A stretch of 55,615 bases of DNA, taken from NCBI RefSeq assembly GCF_001577525.1, contig NZ_CP013015.1:2124607-2180221 (forward strand). The letters run 5' to 3'. Made by a program: the position numbers and the translations under genes. Below the pieces are notes generated by a model. It was given only the letters and a program-made list of their open reading frames with translations. It was not told the origin of the DNA and searched no databases. Below, piece after piece: positions 43,025-50,814 of the stretch. The first letter of the stretch is position 1. Each line of letters begins with the position of its first letter. The stretch comes from Candidatus Desulfofervidus auxilii (lineage in GTDB: Bacteria; Desulfobacterota; Desulfofervidia; Desulfofervidales; Desulfofervidaceae).

Positions 43025-43121
43025 GGCCGGATCAGGGAGCCGGTGCTTCCCACGGGCTGCAAACCCGTTGAGGATGCCTAAAAAGCATCCTGTTCGGTTC
43101 AACTCCGAAATCCGGCCTCCA
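43025..43121 (+). tRNA. tRNA-Sec-shaped tRNA with GCA (Cys) anticodon
   Basis: The fold is fully readable. The acceptor GGCCGGAT / ATCCGGCC is 8 perfect pairs (43025-43032, 43110-43117). The D stem is six pairs with one bulged T and loop CGGT (43035-43051). The anticodon stem ACGGG / CCCGT has loop CTGCAAA, giving anticodon GCA (43059-43061). The variable arm AGGATGC / GCATCCT is 7 bp (43071-43091). The T stem TTCGG / CCGAA has loop TTCAACT. The discriminator is T and CCA is encoded. The 8+5 acceptor/T pairs, long D stem and long variable arm are those of bacterial tRNA-Sec. The anticodon and U73 are cysteine identity elements. Standard finders may miss it or call it Sec. Confidence 0.92.
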
Positions 43122-43122
43122 A

Positions 43123-43671
43123 ATGACAATGTTTAAACAGATTAAACAGAAACTATTGAAAAAAAGGGCTTCTCCTCAAACAAAGGGGTTAATTTTAGTG
43201 GAAGATGTGGCTACGGCTATGGCCATAGAGAAACTTTTGCAAGGGCATGGTTTTAGTGTTAAAGGAGTTGCTCCGCCGCCCCATTTGCGTAAGGGGTGTG
43301 ATTTGGCAGTAGAGTTTGATTTAGTAGAACAAATGGCCATTGAGAGGATTTTAAATAAAACTAATGTTTCCTATGAAATTTCTCCTTTAAACACTAATGA
43401 ACCCCCTTTAGAAATTACCAAAATAAAAGAAATAAATGGCTATATTTTAGTGCGAGCTGCAAATATGAAAGTTACTTTTGATAAAAACACAGCTATGATT
43501 GTCAATGTTTCAGGGGGTGGGTGCCCTGATGTCCCATTTTTGGCCCAAAATCTTATGGGTAAACGGTTAGAAGAGGCAATGGTGGTTATGGAAAAAGGCC
43601 ATTCCCTCTGTGCCTATATGTTAAAGAGGGCAATTGAAAAAGGCCTTGAGTTATTAAATGAAAATCACTAA
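43123..43671 (+). CDS. DUF3343-like protein with C-terminal Cys-containing domain
   Basis: The 182 residues start 1 nt after the tRNA CCA end; a second ATG is at 43129. No Shine-Dalgarno is possible because the upstream bases are the tRNA. Residues ~20-88 look like DUF3343 (ILVEDVATAMAIEKLLQGHG, PPPHLRKGCDLAVEF), a small domain often found beside YedE/YedF-type selenium genes. The second half (~100-178) has FDKNTAMIVNVSGGGCPDVP and GHSLCAYMLKRAIEKGLELL, with two Cys that could carry sulfur or selenium. It probably passes or senses persulfide/selenide; this is inference. Confidence 0.65.
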   Translation: MTMFKQIKQKLLKKRASPQTKGLILVEDVATAMAIEKLLQGHGFSVKGVAPPPHLRKGCDLAVEFDLVEQMAIERILNKTNVSYEISPLNTNEPPLEITKIKEINGYILVRAANMKVTFDKNTAMIVNVSGGGCPDVPFLAQNLMGKRLEEAMVVMEKGHSLCAYMLKRAIEKGLELLNENH

Positions 43672-43676
43672 GAGTT

Positions 43677-44522
43677 ATGCTGGTCATTGGCACTATTCCC
43701 ATTGAACTAAAAGAAGTTGTTACTGGGTCAGTAATTTTTAAAGAGGGAAAGCTGTGTGCTGGCCCGGTTTCTCTAGAACCAAACCTGGGCACCTCTGCCC
43801 TTCTGGCTGCTTCTTATATGACCCTTTCTGCCTTAAAACAGGCCCCACCCCAGGCCATTCTTATTGGTGATAAGGGTGAAGGTAAGGGCACAAAGAAGCT
43901 CTTTGCCTGGTTAAAGAAAAACGATTTAAACAAACAAACCGTTATTTGCGGTCATTACATGATGCCTTATGTGGAGGAATTTAAACAGATATTTCCCAAA
44001 CTTTCCCAGGCTGCTCAATATATAGTAGCTGATGCAGGCATGATGTATCTAGCCAAGGGTTCCGGTTTGGCAAGGAAAGTGGATGTATTTACACCAGATG
44101 CAGGAGAGTTGGCCTTTTTGGCAGATAAAAATGCCACTCATCCTGCCTATGTCAAACGGATTTTGTTTGAGATGGATACAGATAATATGGAAGACTTAAT
44201 AAAAGAAGCCTATGTTGCAAAAAATCTTCCTGAATTTGCACTTGTGAAGGGAAGAGAAGATTTGATTGTCAAAAATGGAAAAATTATTACTTCTGTCTCT
44301 TCACCCATGGTTGAGGCTATGGAGGCTATTGGTGGTACAGGTGATGCCTTGGTAGGAATCCTATCCGCTCTTATTACAGCAGGCTTTTCTCTGGATAAAG
44401 CGTCTATTTTGGCAGCCAAGATTAACCGCATCGCTGGAAATTTAGCTCAACCTACACCAGCAACAACTATTTCAGAAATTATAAAATTTATTCCAAAGGC
44501 CATAAAGGAGGTGATAAAATGA
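43677..44522 (+). CDS. Ribokinase-like / NAD(P)HX-dehydratase-like protein
   Basis: This 281-residue protein resembles the ribokinase-like fold of the C-terminal domain of NAD(P)H-hydrate dehydratase. It has AQYIVADAGMMYLA and VDVFTPDAGELAFL, and the nucleotide/anion-hole signature AIGGTGDALVGILSALITAG. The usual N-terminal epimerase domain is absent. It begins 5 bp after the DUF3343 gene and overlaps the first YedE half by 4 bp (ATGA), so it is an integral part of the operon. What it phosphorylates or dehydrates is unknown; it could make a phosphate donor or repair a cofactor. Confidence 0.65.
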   Translation: MLVIGTIPIELKEVVTGSVIFKEGKLCAGPVSLEPNLGTSALLAASYMTLSALKQAPPQAILIGDKGEGKGTKKLFAWLKKNDLNKQTVICGHYMMPYVEEFKQIFPKLSQAAQYIVADAGMMYLAKGSGLARKVDVFTPDAGELAFLADKNATHPAYVKRILFEMDTDNMEDLIKEAYVAKNLPEFALVKGREDLIVKNGKIITSVSSPMVEAMEAIGGTGDALVGILSALITAGFSLDKASILAAKINRIAGNLAQPTPATTISEIIKFIPKAIKEVIK

Positions 44523-45010
44523 GATGGACAGCGGCAAAAGTAGGATTTCTTGTTGGTCTTGGGGCAGCTATAGGACAGGCATTTTTTAAAATCATTCCTC
44601 CTCCAGCCTATGGAGTTTGTATTGCCTGTCATGTGCGAGATTTGGACAATTGGATTATTTTAAAAATTTATCCTAGTTTTTATAGTGGTAAATTCATTGG
44701 TGGGCCTGTTTCTGCCCATTTCCCACTGTTGACTATTGTGGGTGTGGTTATTGGTGCCTTCTTGGCAGCAAAAGTCAACAAAGAATTTCAGTGGAGGACT
44801 ATGCGGGTGTGGTGGCAAAGGCCTCATGTAGAATTTGTCTGGGGTATGTTAGTTTGTATAGGTGCGTTAATGATGGGAGGATGTCCAATTCGCACTACTT
44901 TAAAAGCTGCCTATTTAGACCTTACCGCCATGTCTGGATTGTTTTCTATCTTTTTAGGCGTCTTTTTAGGCTGTAAGGTAATCAAACACTTGGTAAAACT
45001 TGGAGGGTAA
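44519..45010 (+). CDS. YedE/YeeE-type sulfur/selenium transporter, first half
   Basis: This 163-residue membrane protein corresponds to the N-terminal half of YeeE/YedE transporters. It has an initial membrane segment, a YGVCIACHVRDLDNW motif, and MMGGCPIRTTLKAAYLDL with the pore-lining Cys. Family members carry thiosulfate or selenium species across the inner membrane through Cys relays. CIACH looks like a haem-c motif but is a conserved family segment here, and the protein lacks an export signal. It overlaps the second half by 11 bp. Together the two would make one full transporter. Confidence 0.8.
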   Translation: MRWTAAKVGFLVGLGAAIGQAFFKIIPPPAYGVCIACHVRDLDNWIILKIYPSFYSGKFIGGPVSAHFPLLTIVGVVIGAFLAAKVNKEFQWRTMRVWWQRPHVEFVWGMLVCIGALMMGGCPIRTTLKAAYLDLTAMSGLFSIFLGVFLGCKVIKHLVKLGG

Positions 45011-45539
45011 AATGCCTGTAATTTATAGTTTATTTCTGGGCTTTCTATTGGGTTATTTAGGTCAACGCGCACGGCTTTGTTTTATTGGGGGAATGCGGGA
45101 TTATGTGCTGGTCAAAGATACCTATTTAATTAAAGGCCTGTTTGGCTTTTTTATAGGGGCATTTTTAGGCTTTATTCTATTCCATTATATCATTCCTTGT
45201 GCCACTTTAAAGACCTTTCCTTGGTTTATAAATGGTGCTGGGGTATTTTTGAAAAAATGGAAGACTATGGGCATTCAGGCTACACCTAATCCTGCCTTAC
45301 CGGTGCCAGGAGATCCCATTACTTGGTCGCCTATAGTGATTTACCACTTATTCCTGGCTCTTGTTGGAGGTGCAATGGTGGGATTTTTTTCAGTGTTAGC
45401 AGGAGGTTGTCCTTTCAGACAGCATGTTATGGCCGCTGAAGGTAGCCGCAGTGCCTTAAGTTATATTGTAGGTTTTGCTATAGGTGCCGTTATTTTTCAC
45501 AAACTGTTAGTGCCCATAATCAAGGTGCTGCTTAAATAG
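45000..45539 (+). CDS. YedE/YeeE-type sulfur/selenium transporter, second half
   Basis: This 179-residue membrane protein corresponds to the C-terminal half of YedE. It begins FLLGYLGQRARLCFIGGMRD, where the Cys-containing repeat resembles the first half, and has VLAGGCPFRQHVMAAEGSRS near the end. Spans are near 3-20, 45-65, 115-140 and 150-172. The split from the first half is clean, with an overlap and both frames intact. It is therefore a two-subunit transporter and not a frameshift. The TusA/YedF-like gene starts 9 bp downstream. Confidence 0.8.
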   Translation: MEGKMPVIYSLFLGFLLGYLGQRARLCFIGGMRDYVLVKDTYLIKGLFGFFIGAFLGFILFHYIIPCATLKTFPWFINGAGVFLKKWKTMGIQATPNPALPVPGDPITWSPIVIYHLFLALVGGAMVGFFSVLAGGCPFRQHVMAAEGSRSALSYIVGFAIGAVIFHKLLVPIIKVLLK

Positions 45540-45548
45540 GGGGTTAAG

Positions 45549-45767
45549 ATGGGGAAAAGATATACACTTGATGTTTGTGGAGAAGTGTGTCCCATGCCAG
45601 TGATCAAAACCAAGGCCATGTTGGATAAAATGGGACCAGGTGAGGTATTAGAGGTAATTGTTGATTATGCTCCTTCTAAAGAAAATGTTAAGCGCTTGGC
45701 CCAATCACAGGGGTGCAAAGTGAAAATAGAAGAAGGAGAAAAAATAAAGATTATTATTGAGAAATAA
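45549..45767 (+). CDS. yedF: TusA/YedF-family sulfur (or selenium) carrier
   Basis: This 72-residue SirA/TusA-fold protein has the catalytic motif Cys-Pro-x-Pro at residues 14-17 (CGEVCPMPVIKTKAMLDKMG), and VDYAPSKENVKRLAQSQGCK follows. The Cys carries a persulfide (or possibly perselenide). Partnership with YedE in one operon is the typical yedEF arrangement tied to selenium metabolism or thiosulfate uptake. A TusA role in tRNA thiolation is the alternative. No long YedF C-terminal domain is present. It is the last gene of the operon. Confidence 0.85.
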   Translation: MGKRYTLDVCGEVCPMPVIKTKAMLDKMGPGEVLEVIVDYAPSKENVKRLAQSQGCKVKIEEGEKIKIIIEK

Positions 45768-45772
45768 TTCCC

Positions 45773-46309
45773 TTAATAACGCTCTCCCTTAAGTTTTTTA
45801 AGTATCTGTTCTGCAAATTCCCATGCTTCTTGCTTATTCATCATAGTTCTGTAAGGGGGTGTGGAATAATTCCTATGAAGTATTTGGTTATAAAAGTGCA
45901 TAAGCTTCTCAGTATCCTCAGGAGTGAGCTTAGATGGATTGATTTCCCCATGCATAATGCCAGCATGGATAGGTGGAGTTTTAAATCTATTTATAATAGG
46001 CAAAATATAATTCCATCCTCCATGAACCCGGCCTTTTACGAAAACCCCTTTGGTATCCAAACATACTACAAAGATAGCTGTTTTTCTCTGTTCCAGGATT
46101 TGGAAATAGGTATCTATGTATTTATCAAATTGGGGCAAAGTCTTTCCCTCATAGATAGCTGAACCCAAAATTACCAGCTCAAAATCATCTGGAGATGGAG
46201 CATATTTTATATCACATACTTGACTACCAAATGGAAGCCTTTCTGCTATCCACTGACCAATGGTCATGGTAGAACCATATTTTGTTCCGCAAGCAATTAG
46301 TGTCTTCAT
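45773..46309 (-). CDS. Flavodoxin-domain protein (HemG-like)
   Basis: This 178-residue flavodoxin-fold protein has FMN phosphate-loop sequence TKYGSTMTIGQWIAERL after a beta strand, and then DFELVILGSAIYEGKT. This resembles HemG-type protoporphyrinogen oxidases and the flavodoxins that reduce radical SAM enzymes. It overlaps the HutW-like gene by 4 bp. Given that coupling, its most likely job is electron delivery in an anaerobic haem-handling step. Convergent with yedF. Confidence 0.85.
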   Translation of the reverse strand: MKTLIACGTKYGSTMTIGQWIAERLPFGSQVCDIKYAPSPDDFELVILGSAIYEGKTLPQFDKYIDTYFQILEQRKTAIFVVCLDTKGVFVKGRVHGGWNYILPIINRFKTPPIHAGIMHGEINPSKLTPEDTEKLMHFYNQILHRNYSTPPYRTMMNKQEAWEFAEQILKKLKGERY

Positions 46310-47670
46310 GCCCTTTCTCCTGGTTTAATTCCTTTCTCTTTGACTACTAAGGCAAAATAATCAATCAGTGCCTGACAAATATTTACTTGCCAGAATTCAC
46401 CTGCCAGGGTGAGTTCCATCCAGCCACTGTCCATTTTGATCAGACCAACCCTTTCCCACTGTTGAAGCAATGGGGAAAATATATCCTCTAAGTCAAAACC
46501 ATACAATTTCCCAATACCTCTTAGGTTACAACTACGTAAGGATTCCATATCTCCTACAATATCTCTGAAAAGATTACTATAATCAGACCATTTCATGCCC
46601 ATAGAAATAGGTTTTTCTCCTCTTTCCACTCTTTGATAATAACTTCTCAATTTGTTATCTTGATAGAAAAAATACCCCTTAAGCCAACCGCCAGCTCCAG
46701 CACCAAATGGTATACACACCCTGCCCTTTCTAGCCAATATATTATAGATATTTCTTTCTCTGGTAGTCTTTCCCCAGTGGCAAATAGAAAGTCTGTTATA
46801 CCTAGCTTGATTCAATAACTCCACCCCTCTGGCAAACATATCTGCCTGTTTATGGACATCTGCTGGTGGTGGGATAATGCCTTGCTTTGCCGCCTGCTCT
46901 AATCTTCCTCCAGGATATATGTTGAGCTGATATAAATCTACCCCATCCAGTCCTAATTTTATGTATTGTGTTACATCCTGTTCCCATATTTCCATAGTTT
47001 GATAAGGAAGACCGTAAATCAAATCTATAACTATTACGGCTTGATCCAAACTATGAAGATAATTAAGCCTTTCTATCAGCCTTTCCTTTGGGTCTATACG
47101 CCCCATCTTTTTTCGAACAAGGGTATCAAAGCTCTGAATGCCTATAGAAAAGCGGTTAACACCATTTTCTAAACAGGCAATAACCTTTTCATCTGAAAAA
47201 TGGTATAATCTTCCTTCAACAGTAATCTCACAATCATTGGCCAGTGGTAGAGTGTTATAAATGGCCTTTAAGACCCTTGAGAGACTTTTGGCACTGAGGG
47301 CAGTAGGAGTGCCTCCCCCGAGGTAAATAGCATGGAAAGGGTGGTATTTGATAAATGGGGCATGAGCTACCATCTCCAATTCTTTTATGATACAGTCTAT
47401 ATAATACTTTTCTTCCTCAATTCTATAAGGATACTGATAAAAACCACAGAAAAGACAATGGGTTTCACAAAATGGGATATGAAAATAAGCTATTCTTTTT
47501 TGTTTCTTTCCCTTTCTAGCTAAAGAGTCATTCCATACTCTTTGAATCATTTGGGAATCAATAGGTTCTCCCTTAACACCCGGATGCACTCTTACCTTCT
47601 TATCAAAGGCAGCATGTAAAGGGTCATTATTTTCATTAGCCAAGAATCTCTGTAATTCCTTTGTTGTCAT
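46306..47670 (-). CDS. HutW/ChuW-like radical SAM enzyme (HemN superfamily)
   Basis: I start at ATG 47670 (MTTKELQRFLANENNDPLHA); the open frame begins 57 bp earlier without supporting features. The radical SAM motif FHIPFCETHCLFCGF has Cys-x3-Cys-x2-Cys, and AIYLGGGTPTALS and GVNRFSIGIQSFD are HemN-superfamily segments. The N-terminal DPLHAAFDKKVRVHPG and the C-terminal region fit the HutW/ChuW type, which opens haem anaerobically with SAM, better than coproporphyrinogen dehydrogenase HemN. The overlapping flavodoxin supports this. No haem-uptake genes are nearby, so HemW/HemN-like roles remain possible. Confidence 0.75.
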   Translation of the reverse strand: MTTKELQRFLANENNDPLHAAFDKKVRVHPGVKGEPIDSQMIQRVWNDSLARKGKKQKRIAYFHIPFCETHCLFCGFYQYPYRIEEEKYYIDCIIKELEMVAHAPFIKYHPFHAIYLGGGTPTALSAKSLSRVLKAIYNTLPLANDCEITVEGRLYHFSDEKVIACLENGVNRFSIGIQSFDTLVRKKMGRIDPKERLIERLNYLHSLDQAVIVIDLIYGLPYQTMEIWEQDVTQYIKLGLDGVDLYQLNIYPGGRLEQAAKQGIIPPPADVHKQADMFARGVELLNQARYNRLSICHWGKTTRERNIYNILARKGRVCIPFGAGAGGWLKGYFFYQDNKLRSYYQRVERGEKPISMGMKWSDYSNLFRDIVGDMESLRSCNLRGIGKLYGFDLEDIFSPLLQQWERVGLIKMDSGWMELTLAGEFWQVNICQALIDYFALVVKEKGIKPGERA

Positions 47671-47848
47671 TTCACTTATTATACCAAAACAAGGGCTTAA
47701 GGCAAAAAATAGAACATTTGAAACCAATTTTGTCCTTCTGTTAAGGACAAAATTAAACCATCCTACTTTCTTTTGCCTTATTTTCAGTTTTTTAATGGCA
47801 TAGGAAGCTATGTAAAAATTGAATTTTTTAACAGCTTGGGAAAATTTG

Positions 47849-47877
47849 TTGACATATAGGGTAGATTTTGATATGAA
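47849..47877 (+). promoter_or_regulatory. Sigma-70-type promoter
   Basis: TTGACA at 47849-47854, a 17-bp spacer and TATGAA at 47872-47877. It points into a ~330-bp stretch before the hydrolase gene at 48208. Confidence 0.55.
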
Positions 47878-47909
47878 GAGAACATGTACGGTTAAAGGTC
47901 AGGGTAAAT

Positions 47910-48125
47910 ATGAATCAAAAGTGTTATACATATCAAAATACCAAGGTTTCTAATATGAAAATATCTTATTCTTACTCACCTGAGATTTATGTTTTTAAGG
48001 ATAAAATCAAACTCATCACTATTAGTCCTTTGCAATCAGTGGATGTATACCCAGGAACAATTACAGAAGGTTTCTCACTATTTTCTAAAAAGTTAAAAAT
48101 GAATGCCCTAAAAACTGTTTTCTAA
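47910..48125 (+). CDS. Doubtful 71-residue open frame
   Basis: This open frame sits 33 bp downstream of a good promoter-like pair and has an AGGGTAA-like ribosome site. The product (ending KMNALKTVF) has no recognisable domain, signal or composition that supports it. It may be a short leader or a decayed gene. I list it because the promoter points at it. Confidence 0.25.
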   Translation: MNQKCYTYQNTKVSNMKISYSYSPEIYVFKDKIKLITISPLQSVDVYPGTITEGFSLFSKKLKMNALKTVF

Positions 48126-48207
48126 GAATATCGAAAAATATGTTGCGGTAGATGTGGTTCTTGATAAATTGGAAAAGATAATAGGCGTTCACCTAAAGGG
48201 AAATGGA

Positions 48208-49086
48208 ATGAATAGAATTGCGATCTTAATTGTTTCACAAATGCTCACCTTATTGTTTTTTTCAATTTCTCAACCTATTTATGCAGCGGAACTATACGAA
48301 TCTGATAAGGATCTTGCAGGAATTGCGGAGATTAATCCTACTATTTATCAGCAAATGATTGATGCTGGGGCGAAAACGCTAATTGTGAGAGGACATAAAC
48401 CTTTCATTGTATATTGGCTTCCTGATGGGTTTGACGAACTTCCAAACCGCCGAATTCTTGTTATTATGCATGGAACAAACGGTAATGCTTATCGGCATAT
48501 GTCGAATTTCCTGAATACTGCAAGGAAGTATCGCTTCGGGATTCTCTCGGTCCAATGGGGGTGGCCAACTGGAAAACAGACTCTGAAACGCAAAATCAAA
48601 TACAAATACATTAGGAATGCTAGGGATACCTATCGCTTAATTTCAGAGGGACTTTCCTATATTGATGGAATACATAGGATTTCACCCGGTGAATGTGCTT
48701 GGCTGGGGTTCAGTCGCTCAAGCACTCAGTGCGCTGTTTTTGCACATTTGGACAAAAACGAAGGGAATAAATATTTTGCCCTTTTCATAGCTACATCAGG
48801 AGGCATTGGAAAAAACCTACCCATTATGCGTGAATTGCTTTCCGGAAAGCATGGTGACAAACCTCTTGCAGGCCTGCACTTTTATCTGTGGGGAGGTAAG
48901 CGAGACCGCAGACATGGTGAAAATGAAATGCGCCAATCGCAAACCATTATCGAACAACTTGGAGGCATTGTTGATATCCTGCGAATAGGAAAAGAAGGAC
49001 ATGGCGGCTTCAATCACAATCTCCAATATCAAGAGGAGGCGTGGGCCCTATGGAATTCTCTTTGTTACGGAAAAAATGAGAAATGA
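48208..49086 (+). CDS. Secreted alpha/beta-hydrolase-fold protein
   Basis: I take the ATG at 48208 (MNRIAILIVSQMLTLLFFSI), which opens a clear signal peptide ending near IYA-AE and follows AAGGGAAATGG. The mature ~270 residues have an alpha/beta-hydrolase layout. An oxyanion-type turn lies in RRILVIMHGTNGNAYRHMSN, the nucleophile Ser in AWLGFSRSST (G-x-S), and a late His in GKEGHGGFNH. It could be a periplasmic esterase or depolymerase-like enzyme (feruloyl/PHB type). The substrate is unknown. Codon style is less AT-rich than its neighbours, which may point to transfer. Confidence 0.65.
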   Translation: MNRIAILIVSQMLTLLFFSISQPIYAAELYESDKDLAGIAEINPTIYQQMIDAGAKTLIVRGHKPFIVYWLPDGFDELPNRRILVIMHGTNGNAYRHMSNFLNTARKYRFGILSVQWGWPTGKQTLKRKIKYKYIRNARDTYRLISEGLSYIDGIHRISPGECAWLGFSRSSTQCAVFAHLDKNEGNKYFALFIATSGGIGKNLPIMRELLSGKHGDKPLAGLHFYLWGGKRDRRHGENEMRQSQTIIEQLGGIVDILRIGKEGHGGFNHNLQYQEEAWALWNSLCYGKNEK

Positions 49087-49173
49087 AGGCGAATAGTCTA
49101 TGATGATTCTCTTTTCGGAATTTACTTCTTTCCTGCTTGAAATGGTGTTTTAGAAAGAGTAAGCTCAAAATCT

Positions 49174-50325
49174 ATGTTTAAAATACTTCCCTTCATTATT
49201 GCTAGGGGTCTTTTTGCCTTCCTCTACTGGATGATATTTGCCTATTTACCTATTTTTTTAAAATCCTATGGGATTAAAGACGCCCAAATTGGCTTAATTA
49301 TTGGCTCTTACTCCTTTGCTGCTCTATCACTAATGATTCCCATAGGACTATTTTCTGACCGTCTGTCTTCTAAAAAATTACTTTTATTTTGCTCTTCTCT
49401 TTTCACTTTCCACTTTTTGTCATTGACTATAGCCAAAACATTTCTTCCTATTTTAATAACCGTTATCTTAGGTGGATTTGGAGCAGGAGGATTAATTATT
49501 ATCCTTCCTACGCTATTTTTAAAGTATGTAGGCAGTAAAGGAAAGGAAATTGCCTATTTTCAAGCGTCAGCTTGTTTGGGATATGCGCTAGGACCTCTTT
49601 GCGGTGGAATTTTGTTAGAATATTTCCCCATAAACTCCTTATTTTATCTGGCAATATTAGTAGGAATTATTTTTATAATGGATATAACGCTTTTGCCAGA
49701 CATGCCCCCTACTGTTTTTTTATTCAAAGATTACTATCAAGACCTAAAAAATCCCTTTATTTGGGTATTAATGGTCACTGTTTTAATCATGGGTCTGCAT
49801 TTTGGCATAGAGAGAGTCAATCTTTCTCTTTATATGAAGATGAAATTGCAGGTAGAATCATTTTATATAGGTTTCTTTTTCACAATCATTGGCATTTGGA
49901 TGGCTATCATCTCACCTCCCCTGGGGTATTTAAAGGGGATTAAAAATAAAGCCTTTTCTTGGCTAGGCATCTCTTTACTTCTTTCTGGATTGTTTCAGGG
50001 TATAACCGGATTGACTGCCACATTTAAATCTTTTGTTTTGGTTCGTTTAATACACACCACCGGAGACAGTTTAATGCTTTTAGAAGTAAGTCTTCTTACT
50101 ACCTTACTTTTTCCCTCCCAGCGTCTTGGAGGACATTCGGGACTTCTTTTCACTATCCGGGCAGGAGCAACTTTTTTGGGTGCTACTATTGCTGGGATTA
50201 TTAACCAGAATTTTGGATATGCCTTACCATTTATTATAAGTGGTTGTTTATCTATCTTATGGGCGTTTTTCTTAATACTTAAAATGGGCCGCAAAGAAAG
50301 TTATAATAGTAGAAGTCAATATTAA
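49174..50325 (+). CDS. MFS transporter
   Basis: This 383-residue membrane protein has about 12 spans and typical MFS loops: the motif-A-like GLFSDRLSSKKLLLF between spans 2 and 3, and ACLGYALGPLCGGILLEYFP. The second half repeats the pattern around GYLKGIKNKAFSWLG. It belongs to the MFS_1-type facilitators; the substrate cannot be read from the sequence. The gene starts 87 bp after the hydrolase and has no strong ribosome site (AGAGTAAGC). It may be part of the same transcript. Confidence 0.88.
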   Translation: MFKILPFIIARGLFAFLYWMIFAYLPIFLKSYGIKDAQIGLIIGSYSFAALSLMIPIGLFSDRLSSKKLLLFCSSLFTFHFLSLTIAKTFLPILITVILGGFGAGGLIIILPTLFLKYVGSKGKEIAYFQASACLGYALGPLCGGILLEYFPINSLFYLAILVGIIFIMDITLLPDMPPTVFLFKDYYQDLKNPFIWVLMVTVLIMGLHFGIERVNLSLYMKMKLQVESFYIGFFFTIIGIWMAIISPPLGYLKGIKNKAFSWLGISLLLSGLFQGITGLTATFKSFVLVRLIHTTGDSLMLLEVSLLTTLLFPSQRLGGHSGLLFTIRAGATFLGATIAGIINQNFGYALPFIISGCLSILWAFFLILKMGRKESYNSRSQY

Positions 50326-50352
50326 TATTTTTTCAAAATAAAATTTTTCTTA

Positions 50353-50381
50353 TTGACAAATCATTTCAAAAAGGCAATATT
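50353..50381 (+). promoter_or_regulatory. Sigma-70-type promoter of the small lipoprotein
   Basis: TTGACA at 50353-50358, a 17-bp spacer and AATATT at 50376-50381, 40 bp before the lipoprotein ATG, which has AAAGGAGG. Confidence 0.6.
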
Positions 50382-50420
50382 AACTTGTTAAAAAATTATT
50401 AAAAAAGGAGGTAAAAGGGA

Positions 50421-50672
50421 ATGAAAAAGTTTTTGATTTGTTTAATGGTAGGGTTATTTTTAGTAACTTCGGTAGGAATAGGATGCAAAAAGAAAGAGGA
50501 AGCAAAAGCACCTGAAACGAAAGTGACTGAAGAGGCTCCGGCACCAGCAGAACACAAGGCTCCGGCAGAAACCAAGGCAGAAGAAGAAACTAAACAGGCT
50601 GAAGAATCACAAGAGCAAAAGACTCCAACAGAACATCCTCAAGAATCAGAGACACAACCAGCACATCATTAA
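50421..50672 (+). CDS. Small low-complexity lipoprotein
   Basis: This 83-residue protein has a lipoprotein signal (LICLMVGLFLVTSVGIGCKK; lipidated Cys near residue 22). The mature part consists almost entirely of Glu, Lys, Ala, Pro, Thr and Gln (EEAPAPAEHKAPAETKAEEE) and is probably disordered. Such proteins may act as membrane-anchored spacers or stress proteins; no function can be assigned. It is monocistronic, with its own promoter and a strong downstream hairpin. Confidence 0.75.
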   Translation: MKKFLICLMVGLFLVTSVGIGCKKKEEAKAPETKVTEEAPAPAEHKAPAETKAEEETKQAEESQEQKTPTEHPQESETQPAHH

Positions 50673-50678
50673 ATGTCT

Positions 50679-50710
50679 ACCTTAAGGGACTTACCTGAGT
50701 CCCTTAAGGT
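50679..50710 (+). terminator. Strong terminator-like hairpin
   Basis: A 13-bp perfect stem ACCTTAAGGGACT / AGTCCCTTAAGGT with a 6-nt loop lies 6 bp after the lipoprotein stop. Only a weak T-rich tail follows. Confidence 0.7.
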
Positions 50711-50814
50711 ACAGGACTTTCTTCCAATAGTCATCCTCAAAAATCCATCGCGGATCTTGGGTAGATAGGCTCATTTGCCTATTTTGTGATACTGATATAA
50801 AATGCTGTTTCTAA

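Noticed and set aside
43025-43121. Ordinary selenocysteine tRNA
   Set aside because: The shape fits, but the anticodon loop CTGCAAA gives GCA, not TCA, and the discriminator is T. No frame nearby shows an in-frame TGA at a Cys-like position.
44600-44640. Haem-c binding site (CIACH) in the first YedE half
   Set aside because: This Cys pair is a conserved segment of YedE/YeeE-like transporters, and the protein has no context for cytochrome maturation.
44519-45539. Frameshifted single yedE gene
   Set aside because: Both frames are complete, overlap by 11 bp and show no decay. A two-gene transporter is the simpler reading.
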